Shown: in pieces, positions 8,517 through 17,950 of the stretch
How positions within the stretch are numbered: position 1 is the first letter of the stretch
Layout of the letters: the number at the start of each line of letters is the position of its first letter
Assembly: GCF_020991375.1 (NCBI RefSeq)
Contig: NZ_JAJLQZ010000009.1
Span: 172,460-236,459 of the forward strand
DNA length: 64,000 nucleotides
Origin: Glycomyces amatae
Lineage (GTDB): Bacteria; Actinomycetota; Actinomycetes; Mycobacteriales; Micromonosporaceae
Direction of reading: 5' to 3'
Notes under the pieces: generated by a model
The model's database searches: none
Seen by the model: only the letters and a program-made list of their open reading frames with translations
What the model was told of the DNA's origin: nothing
Translations under genes and position numbers: made by a program

Positions 8517-9512
8517 TCAGCCGGTCGACTCGCGCACCATGAGCCGGAACGGGGCGGTGTGCTCCTCCGGCGGCCTGGAGGGGTCCTCGATGCGCGACAC
8601 GATGAGCGACACCGCCCGCTCCGCCATCCACCGGTGGTCCGGCGCCACCGACGTGATCGCCGGGACCGTGTAGACCGCGTACGGGATGTCGTCGAACCCG
8701 GCCACCCGCACGTCCTCGGGGCAGCGCAGCCCCAGGTCCGCCAGGCCGCGCAGGACCCCCATCGCCACGGTGTCCGTGACCGCGACGACCCCGTCGAAGT
8801 CCACGCCCGCCGCGTGCAGGGTGTGGACCGCCTTCCGGCCGTCCTCGGCGCCCATGCCCGACAGGGACACCAGCGCCGGATCGGGCCCGATCCCGGCCGC
8901 CTCCAGGGCCTCCATGTAGCCGCGGTGGCGCCGCGAGACCACGTGCACGCCCTCCAGGCTCCGGCCGGTGACGTTCGCGATCCTGGTGCAGCCGCGCTCG
9001 ACGAGGTGCTCGGTCGCGGCCCGCGTGCCCGCCTCGTTCGCCATCCCCACGTGGTCGATGCTGGCCCCGAAGTCCCGCTCGCCGAGCATCACGATCGGGA
9101 AGTCGCCCCAGGTCTGGCCCTGCTCGCGCGGGTCGAGCGTCACCGCGCTGAGGATGAGCCCGTCGAACTGGAGCTTGTGGGACTGCGCGATGGTGGCGGC
9201 CTCGCCCTCGGCCCCGGCGCCGGTCTGCTCGATCGCGACGTGGAAGCCGTGCGCCTTGGCGGCCTCGATGACGTGCGCGCCGAGCATCCCGAAGTAGGCC
9301 TGGTCGACGCCGGGCACCGCGAAGCCGATGACCCCGGTGCGCCCGGCCTTGAGCGTGCGGGCGTTGACGTTGAGGCGGTAGCCCGACTCTTGGATCGCCT
9401 CGAGGACGCGCCGCCGCACGGGCTCGCTCACCCCGGCCCGGTTGTTGACGACGTTGGACACGGTCATCTTGGAGACCCCCGCCAACCGCGCCACGTCGCT
9501 CATCGTCACCAT
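8517..9512 (-). CDS. LacI-family transcriptional regulator
   Basis: 331 residues. The N-terminal LacI helix-turn-helix (about 4-25, MSDVARLAGVSKMTVSNVVN) and hinge are followed by a periplasmic-binding-protein-like sugar-sensing domain (about 60-328). It converges with the plus-strand LuxR gene and lies downstream of the GH51 gene on the same strand, so it most likely represses that glycosidase in the absence of an arabino-sugar. A candidate operator lies upstream of the GH51 gene (11250-11261). Effector not known. Confidence 0.93.
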   Translation of the reverse strand: MVTMSDVARLAGVSKMTVSNVVNNRAGVSEPVRRRVLEAIQESGYRLNVNARTLKAGRTGVIGFAVPGVDQAYFGMLGAHVIEAAKAHGFHVAIEQTGAGAEGEAATIAQSHKLQFDGLILSAVTLDPREQGQTWGDFPIVMLGERDFGASIDHVGMANEAGTRAATEHLVERGCTRIANVTGRSLEGVHVVSRRHRGYMEALEAAGIGPDPALVSLSGMGAEDGRKAVHTLHAAGVDFDGVVAVTDTVAMGVLRGLADLGLRCPEDVRVAGFDDIPYAVYTVPAITSVAPDHRWMAERAVSLIVSRIEDPSRPPEEHTAPFRLMVRESTG

Positions 9513-9645
9513 GTCAAGTCCTGCCTTCGCTCGCTGCCGGTCCTCCTATGCTGCCACCAGCCGGCCCGGCGCCCTTGGCGGGCGCCCGCGGCGGCGACGC
9601 CAGGTCACCGCCATCGCCGCCGCGGGCCTGTGCGTCCACAAGGGT

Positions 9646-9685
9646 CCGCCTGGTCCGCGCCGGGCGCCCGGCGCGGACCAGGCGG
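9646..9685 (-). terminator. Perfect 40-base palindrome after the GH51 gene
   Basis: Two 20-base arms (9646-9665 and 9666-9685) are exact reverse complements with no spacer. The element starts four bases beyond the stop of the arabinofuranosidase gene (9690). A GC-rich hairpin without a T-run is the common terminator or transcript-end form in actinomycetes. It should insulate the LacI gene from GH51 read-through. Confidence 0.8.
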
Positions 9686-9689
9686 CCGC

Positions 9690-11219
<1,530 letters not shown>

Positions 11220-11249
11220 GGGTGCCTTCCTCGGCGGGACTGAGCGATG

Positions 11250-11261
11250 TTTATCGGTAAA
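11250..11261 (-). promoter_or_regulatory. Candidate LacI-family operator for the GH51 gene
   Basis: TTTATCGGTAAA is a near-perfect palindrome centred on CG (10 of 12 positions symmetric), the shape expected for LacI-family operators. It lies 31 bases upstream of the GH51 start, placing it in the 5' untranslated or promoter region. Confidence 0.6.
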
Positions 11262-11573
11262 GCGGCTTCACTCTACCCGGTGTCCGGACATCGTTGTCAA
11301 GCCCCGAGAAGCGCTTGCAATCAGACTCTATTCATTAGATATATCGACTCCGAGGTTTAGCACCTCCTCCATGGACCGGCGCCGCGCAGAGCCGAGAAGA
11401 CGAAACGGCGACAGCTGTGCTGTCACTCATCCTCGACAGCGGTGCCGCGTCCCGTTCCGTGAATCCGATCCGATACCGCTGGACACGGATGTGGCCCATG
11501 TGCTTCCATGCGTCATGGACGCGTCCCCCGCGCGCCGACGCCCCCGAGTCCGGCCCCGGAGAGGACCGCCCCG
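11262..11573. promoter_or_regulatory. Divergent intergenic region GH51/pnuC
   Basis: About 310 bases without a convincing gene. It holds a perfect palindrome TGTCCGGACA (11281-11290), an AAGCGCTT palindrome (11309-11316) that could be a second LacI-type site, and an AT-rich segment (about 11325-11345). A 15-base sequence TATATCGACTCCGAG (11340-11354) recurs at 17223-17237 upstream of the PadR gene. The remainder up to pnuC shows nothing recognisable; no NAD-linked riboswitch fold was identified. Confidence 0.5.
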
Positions 11574-12218
11574 ATGAACGCCCTCATGGACGTGCTCAAC
11601 CTGCCCCTGTTCACCTTCTACGGCGCCGCCTACCCCACGACCCTCGCCGAAGCGCTCGCGTTCGTGACCGGCGCGCTGTGCGTGTGGCTCGTCGCCCGCC
11701 AGCACCTCGCCAACTGGGGCATCGGCATCGCCAACTGCCTGCTGTTCATCCTGATCTTCACCGACAGCGGCCTGTACGCCGACGCCGCCCTCCAGCTGGT
11801 GTTCATCGCCCTGGGCGTCTACGGCTGGTGGAACTGGGTGAAGGGCGCGGGCGCCGCCGCCGTCGCGCTCCCGGTGAGCCGCACCGGCCGCCGCGAGTGG
11901 ATCGGCCTCGCCGTCGCCGGCGCGGCCGGACTGGCCGCGATCACGACGCTCCTGGCCGTGGCGACCGACTCGACCGTGCCCTTCTGGGACGCCCTGACCA
12001 CCGTGCTGTCGCTGCTGGCGACGTACGGCCAGTGCCGCAAGCGCGTCGAGTCGTGGTACCTGTGGATCGCGGCCGACATCGTCTACGTGCCGCTCTACGC
12101 CTACAAGGGGCTCTACCTCACTGCGATCCTCTACGTCGGGTTCATGGCGCTGTGCGTGGCGGGGCTGCTCGCCTGGCGCCGGGACCTGCGGGTCCGGCCG
12201 GTGGAGGCGGCCGCGTGA
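11574..12218 (+). CDS. pnuC: PnuC-type nicotinamide riboside transporter
   Basis: 214 residues, seven predicted helices. PnuC features include the tryptophan-rich segments WGIGIANCLLF and YGWWNWVKG and a C-terminal YLWIAADIVYVPLYAYKGLY. ATG 11574 is preceded by GGAGAGGA. The protein is a facilitator for nicotinamide riboside uptake. The next gene overlaps it (GTGA) and encodes a NadR-type kinase that traps the riboside by phosphorylation, so the pair forms a salvage route to NAD. Confidence 0.93.
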   Translation: MNALMDVLNLPLFTFYGAAYPTTLAEALAFVTGALCVWLVARQHLANWGIGIANCLLFILIFTDSGLYADAALQLVFIALGVYGWWNWVKGAGAAAVALPVSRTGRREWIGLAVAGAAGLAAITTLLAVATDSTVPFWDALTTVLSLLATYGQCRKRVESWYLWIAADIVYVPLYAYKGLYLTAILYVGFMALCVAGLLAWRRDLRVRPVEAAA

Positions 12219-13294
12219 GCCGGCCCGAGCACGGCCTGGTCCTGGGCAAGTTCTACCCGCCGCACGCCGGCCACCACCACCTGATCCGGACCGCCGAGGC
12301 CGGGTGCGAGCGGTTGACGGTCCTGGTCAGCCACGCCACCGTGGAGTCGATCCCGATGGAGGCGCGCATGGCCTGGCTCCAGGAGGCGCACCCGGGCGTG
12401 CGCGTCATCGGCGCGGTCGACGACGTCCACATGGACCTGCATTCCGAGGAGGTCTGGAACGCGCACATGGCGGTCTTCAAGGCCGCCGTGCCCGAGCGCG
12501 TCGACGCGGTCTTCACCTCCGAGTCCTACGGGGAGGAGCTGGCGCGCCGCTTCGGCGCCGTCCACGTCGAGGTGGACCTGGACCGGGCGCGGTTCCCCGT
12601 CTCGGGCACGAAGGTCCGCGAGGATCCGGCCGGGTGCTGGGAGTACCTCGAGGGGCCGGTGCGGGCGGGGCTGGCGCTGCGGGTGGTCGCCGTGGGCGCG
12701 GAGTCGACCGGGACCACCACGGTCGCCGAGGATCTGGCCGCGCATTACCGGGGCCGGGGCGGGGTGTGGGCCGCGACGCGGTGCGTCCCCGAGTACGGGC
12801 GCGCCTTCAGCGAGGAGAGGCTCCGGGCGCTCCGGCGCGAGCGCCCGGGCGCGGTCTGGGCGGACGTCCGGTTCGCCACGGAGGACTTCCCGGTGATCGC
12901 CGAGCGGCAGAACGCGCTGGAGGAGGCCGCGGCCCGCGAGGGCGGGCCGGTCCTGTTCTGCGACACCGACGCGTTCGCGACCGCGGTCTGGCACGAGCGG
13001 TACGTCGGGGGCCGCAATCCGGGGGTCGAGCCGTTCGCCGCGGCCCTGCGCCACGACCTGTATCTGCTGGCCGACCATGAGGGCGTGCCGTTCGAGGACG
13101 ACGGCCTGCGCGACGGCGAGGGGCTGCGGCCGTGGATGACCGGGCGTTTCGAACAGGAGCTCGAGCGCACCGGCCGCCCGTACGTGATGCTCCGCGGCCC
13201 CCGTGAGGCGCGTCTGGCGCAGGCGGTGGCGGCCGTCGACGAGCTGATCGGCAGGGGCTGGCGGTTCGCGGCGCCCCTGCCGGAGTACCGCTAG
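12215..13294 (+). CDS. nadR: NadR-like NMN adenylyltransferase / ribosylnicotinamide kinase
   Basis: 359 residues from GTG overlapping the pnuC stop. The N-terminal nucleotidyltransferase domain has GKFYPPHAGHHHLI (about 11-24, with the HxGH signature) and a later ISGTK-like SGTKVRED. The C-terminal ribosylnicotinamide kinase domain begins with GAESTGTTT (about 160-168). The P-loop lysine is replaced by Thr here, an unusual P-loop that may be a lineage variant. No N-terminal repressor helix-turn-helix is present, unlike the enterobacterial protein. Its TAG stop shares the CTAG at 13291-13294 with the convergent kup stop. Confidence 0.9.
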   Translation: MSRPEHGLVLGKFYPPHAGHHHLIRTAEAGCERLTVLVSHATVESIPMEARMAWLQEAHPGVRVIGAVDDVHMDLHSEEVWNAHMAVFKAAVPERVDAVFTSESYGEELARRFGAVHVEVDLDRARFPVSGTKVREDPAGCWEYLEGPVRAGLALRVVAVGAESTGTTTVAEDLAAHYRGRGGVWAATRCVPEYGRAFSEERLRALRRERPGAVWADVRFATEDFPVIAERQNALEEAAAREGGPVLFCDTDAFATAVWHERYVGGRNPGVEPFAAALRHDLYLLADHEGVPFEDDGLRDGEGLRPWMTGRFEQELERTGRPYVMLRGPREARLAQAVAAVDELIGRGWRFAAPLPEYR

Positions 13295-15252
13295 ACCTCG
13301 ATGCGGGAGCCGACGATGACGGTGCGCTCCCTGGGGAGGCGGAAGTGCTCGGCGGCGTCGGCGGTGATGTGGGAGGTGGCGATGAACAGGTGCTTGCGCC
13401 AGGCGGCCATGGTCGGGGCGGTGCCGACGCGCAGCTGGATCGCCGAGAGGTAGTAGACGGCCCGGTCCAGGTCGAGTTCGCGTCCTTCGGTGTGCTCGGG
13501 TCCGACCGCGTGCAGCGCCGAGGGCACGTCGGGGGTCTCCATGTACCCGTAGCGGGCGGTGACGTGGAGGATGGCGTCGCGTTCGTGGACGAGGGCGTCG
13601 ACGGCGATGCGCTCTTCGTCGGGTACGCGCGGGACCGGTTCGGTCTCGACCGACAGGATCACGATCTGGGAGTGGCGCACGCAGGTGTGCTCCAGGACGG
13701 AGCGCAGGGCGAGGGGGGCGGTCTCCTTGCCGCGTCCGAGGAACACGGCGGTGCCGGGGACGGTGGCGGTCTTGCGCCGGCTCTTGCGCAGGCCGTCGAC
13801 GAAGGCCTGGAGGGGGCCTTCGCGGCGTTGGCGTTCGGCGGTGACGACGGCGCGGCCGCGCTGCCAGGTGACCATGACGGTGAAGGCGGTGACGCCGATG
13901 AGGAGCGGCAGCCAGGCGCCGTGGACGATCTTGGTGGAGCTGGCGGCGAGGAAGAGCAGGTCGATGCCGAGTAGGAGGCCGCCGCCGAGGGCGAGGGCCC
14001 AGCGGGGGGTGCCCCAGCGGATGCGGGCGACGTAGAGGAACAGCAGCGAGACGATGGTGATGGTGCCGATGACGGCCATGCCGTAGGCGAAGGCGAGGGC
14101 CTCGGAGGTGCGGAAGGCGAACACCAGGACCAGGACGGAGGCCATGAGGAGCCAGTTGATCCACGGCACGTAGATCTGGCCGTAGCGGTGTTCGGAGGTG
14201 TGGGCGATGCGCAGGCGGGGGAGGTAGCCGAGTTCGGAGGCCTGGGCGGCGACGGAGTAGGCGCCGCTGATGACGGCTTGGGCGGCGATGACGGTGGCGG
14301 CGGTGGCGAGCAGGAGCAGGGGGATGCGGAGGGGTTCGGGGGCGAGGAGGAAGAAGGTGCCGGAGACGTTGTCGGTGTCTTCGAGGATGAGGGCGCCTTG
14401 GCCCATGTAGTTGAGCAGGACTGCGGGGAAGACGATGAGGAGCCAGGCGCGGGAGATGGGTTTGCGTCCGAAGTGGCCCATGTCGGCGTAGAGGGCTTCG
14501 GCGCCGGTGAAGGCGAGGACGACGGCGGCGAGGGCGAAGAACGCGATGCGGAAGTGGCCGGCGACGAAGTCGAGGGCGTAGGCGGGGGAGAGGGCGCGGA
14601 GGATGCCGGGGTGGCGGGCGATGCCGCCGATGCCGAGGAGGGCGAGGGCAGCGAACCAGAGGGCCATGACGGGGCCGAACCAGCGGCCGATGACGGCGGT
14701 GCCGCGGCGTTGGAGGGTGAAGAGCAGCACGATGATCGCGATGGTGGCGGGGATGATGAGGGGTTCGAGTCCGGTGCTGACGGTCTTGACGCCTTCGACG
14801 GCGGAGAGGACGGAGATGGCGGGGGTGATCATGCTGTCGCCGAGGAAGAGGGCGGCGCCGAAGATGCCGAGGGCGGCGAGGGTGAGGGCGGCTTTGCGGC
14901 CGCGGCCGGCGGGGTGGCGGCGCAGGAGGGTGATGAGGGCCATGATGCCGCCTTCGCCGTCGTTGTCGGCGCGCATGGCGAGGCCGACGTAGAAGGCGGT
15001 GACGATGATGGTGACGGACCAGAAGACGAGGGAGACGACGCCGAAGACGTTGGCGGTGTCGACGGGGACGGGGTGGGGGTCGTCGGGGTTGAAGATGGTC
15101 TGGAGGGCGTAGATGGGGCTGGTGCCGATGTCGCCGAAGACGACGCCGAGCGCGCCGATGACGAGGGCGAGGCGCACGGGGCTGCGGCGCGGTGCGCCGG
15201 GGAGCGGTTCGAGGGCCGGGGCGGGCGGTCCGGGGTCGGTTCGAGCGGTCAC
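13291..15252 (-). CDS. kup: Kup-type potassium uptake transporter
   Basis: 653 residues with about 12 membrane helices and a C-terminal cytoplasmic domain, the standard Kup length. The signature GVVFGDIGTSPIYALQT lies near residues 35-52. It starts with GTG at 15252 after an AAAGGAGC ribosome site that sits in a small hairpin. Kup is a low-rate proton-coupled potassium importer. It stands alone; its stop overlaps the nadR stop on the opposite strand. Confidence 0.95.
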   Translation of the reverse strand: MTARTDPGPPAPALEPLPGAPRRSPVRLALVIGALGVVFGDIGTSPIYALQTIFNPDDPHPVPVDTANVFGVVSLVFWSVTIIVTAFYVGLAMRADNDGEGGIMALITLLRRHPAGRGRKAALTLAALGIFGAALFLGDSMITPAISVLSAVEGVKTVSTGLEPLIIPATIAIIVLLFTLQRRGTAVIGRWFGPVMALWFAALALLGIGGIARHPGILRALSPAYALDFVAGHFRIAFFALAAVVLAFTGAEALYADMGHFGRKPISRAWLLIVFPAVLLNYMGQGALILEDTDNVSGTFFLLAPEPLRIPLLLLATAATVIAAQAVISGAYSVAAQASELGYLPRLRIAHTSEHRYGQIYVPWINWLLMASVLVLVFAFRTSEALAFAYGMAVIGTITIVSLLFLYVARIRWGTPRWALALGGGLLLGIDLLFLAASSTKIVHGAWLPLLIGVTAFTVMVTWQRGRAVVTAERQRREGPLQAFVDGLRKSRRKTATVPGTAVFLGRGKETAPLALRSVLEHTCVRHSQIVILSVETEPVPRVPDEERIAVDALVHERDAILHVTARYGYMETPDVPSALHAVGPEHTEGRELDLDRAVYYLSAIQLRVGTAPTMAAWRKHLFIATSHITADAAEHFRLPRERTVIVGSRIEV

Positions 15253-15259
15253 GGGTGAA

Positions 15260-15273
15260 GCTCCTTTCGGAGC
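15260..15273 (-). promoter_or_regulatory. GNRA-capped hairpin enclosing the kup ribosome site
   Basis: On the minus strand the sequence reads GCTCC-GAAA-GGAGC, a five-pair stem with a GAAA tetraloop. The GGAG of the stem is the ribosome site for the GTG start eight bases on. A fold of this kind could dampen kup translation. Too small to be called a riboswitch. Confidence 0.5.
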
Positions 15274-15386
15274 CGGACCCTAACGCGTCGGGGCGGCTTG
15301 CGGGCTGCTCAACGGGTGGTCTTCGGGTTTTCATACGGCTTCTTGACGCTCGTCGGGCCGTTCTTGACGCGTCGTTGACGCGGGGT

Positions 15387-15420
15387 CGGCCGCCGCGGTC
15401 TTCGGGGACTGCGGCGGCCG
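15387..15420 (-). terminator. Terminator hairpin after the lipoprotein gene
   Basis: Arms of 14 bases (15387-15400 and 15407-15420) pair with one G-U around a short loop. It lies seven bases beyond the lipoprotein stop (15427). GC-rich with no T-run. Confidence 0.65.
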
Positions 15421-15426
15421 TGGGGC

Positions 15427-15987
15427 TCATGCGGTCGTGAAGTAGAAGCCGGGCTGGCTGATGGGCTGCCAGTCGACGAGGTGGACCAGGGCGCGGTCGG
15501 CGCCGTCGGTGGGGATCTGGGCGCAGGCGGCGCTGGAGGCGGTCCCGCCCTGTTCGACCGCGCCGCCGGTGTTGTAGCCGGGGGGCACGTTGGCGCCGCA
15601 GTCGTCGTAGAAGACGCCGTCGATCCAGACGGTGACGACCAGGTCGGTCCGGAAGCTGTTCTCGGGGTCGTCGCCGTCGTAGGTGCCCTCGTAGGTGACC
15701 ATGGCGTACTGGTGGCCGGGGTCGGGTTCGGTGGCCAGCATGCCGGTGGCCTCCATGATCTCGTCGGTCGCGTCGAGGTCGACGCCGGTGATGGTGACGG
15801 TCCAGCCCAGGGCTTCGACGCTGCTGCCGAGGTCGAGCGGGGTCTCGGGGGTGGTGCCCTGTGCGGTGTCGCCGTCGTCGGTACTGGTCGTCTCGGTGTC
15901 GGTGCCGCCGCAGGCGGTGAGTGCGAGGACGGCGGCGGCGCCGGCGGCGAGGGCGCGGAGGCGGCGGGGTTCGGTTGCTCGGGGCAT
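15427..15987 (-). CDS. Secreted lipoprotein of unknown function
   Basis: 186 residues. A basic N-terminus (RATEPRRLR), a hydrophobic segment and the lipobox LTAC (Cys near residue 26) identify a lipoprotein. A Thr/Asp-rich linker leads to a beta-rich domain of about 140 residues with conserved-looking Cys pairs (YDDCGANVP, SAACAQIP). The fold resembles DUF4352-type extracellular domains, but that match is weak. AAAGG precedes ATG. Located between kup and a small membrane protein, no functional link evident. Confidence 0.75.
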   Translation of the reverse strand: MPRATEPRRLRALAAGAAAVLALTACGGTDTETTSTDDGDTAQGTTPETPLDLGSSVEALGWTVTITGVDLDATDEIMEATGMLATEPDPGHQYAMVTYEGTYDGDDPENSFRTDLVVTVWIDGVFYDDCGANVPPGYNTGGAVEQGGTASSAACAQIPTDGADRALVHLVDWQPISQPGFYFTTA

Positions 15988-16069
15988 GTTCGGGGCCTTT
16001 CTGCGGGTGTCGGTGGGGGGCGAGCCGCGGCAAGGGGCACCTCGGCTCGTCCTAGTGGTGTTCGGGGGT

Positions 16070-16112
16070 GGCGGGCGGGGTCCGCGGGGGAGGAGGGCGG
16101 GCCCCGCCCGCC
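16070..16112 (-). terminator. Terminator hairpin after a small membrane protein gene
   Basis: GC-rich arms of 14 bases (16070-16083 and 16099-16112) with one G-U pair. It ends five bases from the stop codon at 16117 of the minus-strand gene. Confidence 0.6.
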
Positions 16113-16116
16113 GGGT

Positions 16117-16452
16117 TCATGCGGTGGCGGTCACGGCGATGCCGCCGAGCGCGAGGGCGCCGTACATGTAGGGGAACCAGCGCATGGGGAGGAAGAAGAG
16201 GGTGTCGCGGCGGCGCAGGACCATTTGCCGGCCGGTCCGCTGGTCGACCATGGTGCGGGGCGGGTTGCGGCGTTCGAGCCAGCGGTCGAACCACCACAGC
16301 AGGGCGGCTCCGGCGATGCCGCCGACGATCATCCCGACGCCGCCGGCCGCGGGTCCCTCGAGCGGGGTGACCGCTTCGGTCAGGCCGAACATCGCTCCGA
16401 TGAGGAGCGCGGGGACGAGCGCCAGGATGCCTTTGCCTTGCCAGATGAGCAT
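16117..16452 (-). CDS. Small two-helix membrane protein, unknown
   Basis: 111 residues if started at ATG 16452; an upstream in-frame ATG at 16599 would add 49 residues that look non-native. Two N-terminal hydrophobic helices (about 7-22 and 35-55), a basic cytoplasmic segment with RTGRQMVLRRRDTLFFLPMRWF, and a third short hydrophobic stretch at the C-terminus. Not recognised. It sits downstream of the PadR gene on the same strand, separated by about 190 bases, so co-regulation is possible. Confidence 0.6.
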   Translation of the reverse strand: MLIWQGKGILALVPALLIGAMFGLTEAVTPLEGPAAGGVGMIVGGIAGAALLWWFDRWLERRNPPRTMVDQRTGRQMVLRRRDTLFFLPMRWFPYMYGALALGGIAVTATA

Positions 16453-16646
16453 GAGTCTTCGGGTCCGTTTCCAGTGGTGGCTTCGGTCGCATGGGTTCGC
16501 GGCGATACCGGGCGGGGCCGGGGCCGGCGGGAGGTACGCCTGCGGCTCGGCCGCGTCGTCTCCAGGAAGGGACCTTATGCGGCGGGTCTTGCCATTCACT
16601 TGTCATGCGGTGGGTGCGAGGACCGGACGGTCCTCGCACCCCGCGG

Positions 16647-17195
16647 TTACGCCGCGGTGAAGCCGGCGCGGCGGTTGAGGTCGGTGATCTGGCCGTCGAG
16701 CCAGTCGATCTCGGTGAGGTTGGTGGACCGGTGGATCTGCATGAGTCCCTTGCGGAAGGGTGATTCGAGCCGTTCGGGCGGGATCGGGGTGCCGTGCTCG
16801 TCGAAGAACAGCTGGGCGGGCTGGTCGAGGAATTCTCTCCGGCGGGCGAGTACGAGGGCCTGCTCGCGCGGGTTCTCCAGGTGGTGGAGGAATGCGAGCA
16901 GTACGTACCACTTGTTGTCGTCGGTGATGAAGCCCGGTTCGGGGTCGCGCAGCCATCGGCGGAGCTGGTCGGTGCCGGTCTGGGTGATCTCGAGCATGTG
17001 CCGGGGGGCGGCGACCGAGCCGGGGGCGGTGCGCCGGGTGAGGCACTGGGCGTCCTCGAGTTTCTTGATGGTGGGGTAGAGGGTGCCGTCGGCGACGGGC
17101 CGGACGTGTCCGGCGAGGCTGGCGACGCGGTTCTTGAGGTCGTAGCCGTGGAGCGGGAAGTCCCGCAGGAATCCGAGTATGGCCATCTTCAGCAT
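16647..17195 (-). CDS. PadR-family transcriptional regulator
   Basis: 182 residues from ATG 17195, which gives the typical PadR start LKMAILGFLRDFPLHGYDLKNRV. The winged helix includes DGTLYPTIKKLEDAQCLT. A longer C-terminal part (PadR C-terminal/Vir-like, about 95-180) is helical and likely makes the dimer. An inverted repeat at 17233-17251 lies 38 bases upstream and is a likely autoregulatory site. Effector unknown. Confidence 0.92.
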   Translation of the reverse strand: MLKMAILGFLRDFPLHGYDLKNRVASLAGHVRPVADGTLYPTIKKLEDAQCLTRRTAPGSVAAPRHMLEITQTGTDQLRRWLRDPEPGFITDDNKWYVLLAFLHHLENPREQALVLARRREFLDQPAQLFFDEHGTPIPPERLESPFRKGLMQIHRSTNLTEIDWLDGQITDLNRRAGFTAA

Positions 17196-17232
17196 CGGCC
17201 CAGTATCGCACTTTCTACAAGGTATATCGACT

Positions 17233-17251
17233 CCGAGACAAGATGTCTCGG
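17233..17251. promoter_or_regulatory. Perfect inverted repeat upstream of the PadR gene
   Basis: CCGAGACA-AGA-TGTCTCGG is an 8+3+8 perfect inverted repeat. It overlaps the 15-base segment TATATCGACTCCGAG (17223-17237), which is also found near 11340. Likely PadR operator. Confidence 0.6.
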
Positions 17252-17339
17252 CGAAATGCACCTCTCAGCGACTTCAAAGAACGAGCACGGGCTCCGCCCG
17301 CGCCCTCACCGGCAAAACGACGGTCTCGGTCGGCTGGGG

Positions 17340-17903
17340 TTAGAGGATGTCGAAGTACCACAGGGCGAGCCAGGCGGTGCCAGCGAGGAAGGCGATGAGG
17401 AGGAGCAGGACCAGCCAGCCGGCGGCGGCTTCGAAGACGCTCGGGCGGCCGGTGTCGCCGGTGGCCGCCACCACGGGCTCCCATACCGCGTCGTCGAGGA
17501 TGCGCATGGGGGCGATGGCCTTGGCCGGCGGGTACCAGGCGCGGGGCTGGGCCTGGGTCGCGGTGCGGTTGGCCGGTTGGAGGCGGCCGCGCCGGTTGTA
17601 GGCGAACAGGGCCACTTCTGATTCGTCGGCGAGTGCGGCGACCGGTGGGCTGACGGGCATGGAGGTGTACAGGCGTCTGCGGCGGTCGGGGGAGCCGGTG
17701 CCGATGATCATGGGGATGTCCTCGGCGGTGGCCTCCAGGCCGGGGGCTTTGACGGCGGCGACGGTGCGGGCCGATTCGACCGTGGCCTCCCATTGCGGGC
17801 TGGGGAGCGTCTGGCCCTCGGTCTTGTCGAGGTGCCGGAGGTGGGCCTGGACGAGGCTCAGGAGCGCGTAGGTCTGCGGGGGCACGTCTGAGGGCATGTT
17901 CAT
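17340..17903 (-). CDS. Membrane-anchored protein of unknown function
   Basis: 187 residues, start ATG 17903 (or 17897, both in frame). The N-terminal two thirds is soluble, with a short motif PMIIGTGSPDRRRRLYTSMP; the C-terminus has one strong membrane helix (about 160-183) ending YFDIL. No signal peptide, so it is probably a tail-anchored cytoplasmic protein. Family not recognised. No good ribosome site is seen, which leaves the exact start uncertain. Confidence 0.65.
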   Translation of the reverse strand: MNMPSDVPPQTYALLSLVQAHLRHLDKTEGQTLPSPQWEATVESARTVAAVKAPGLEATAEDIPMIIGTGSPDRRRRLYTSMPVSPPVAALADESEVALFAYNRRGRLQPANRTATQAQPRAWYPPAKAIAPMRILDDAVWEPVVAATGDTGRPSVFEAAAGWLVLLLLIAFLAGTAWLALWYFDIL

Positions 17904-17950
17904 GAGTGGAAGTGTCACATACGGTGGCGCGGCGGGGTGGTGTCGTCCGG

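Noticed and set aside
11262..11573. Possible NAD-linked riboswitch upstream of pnuC
   Set aside because: No conserved riboswitch core was recognised by eye. A covariance-model search would be needed; only short palindromes are reported.
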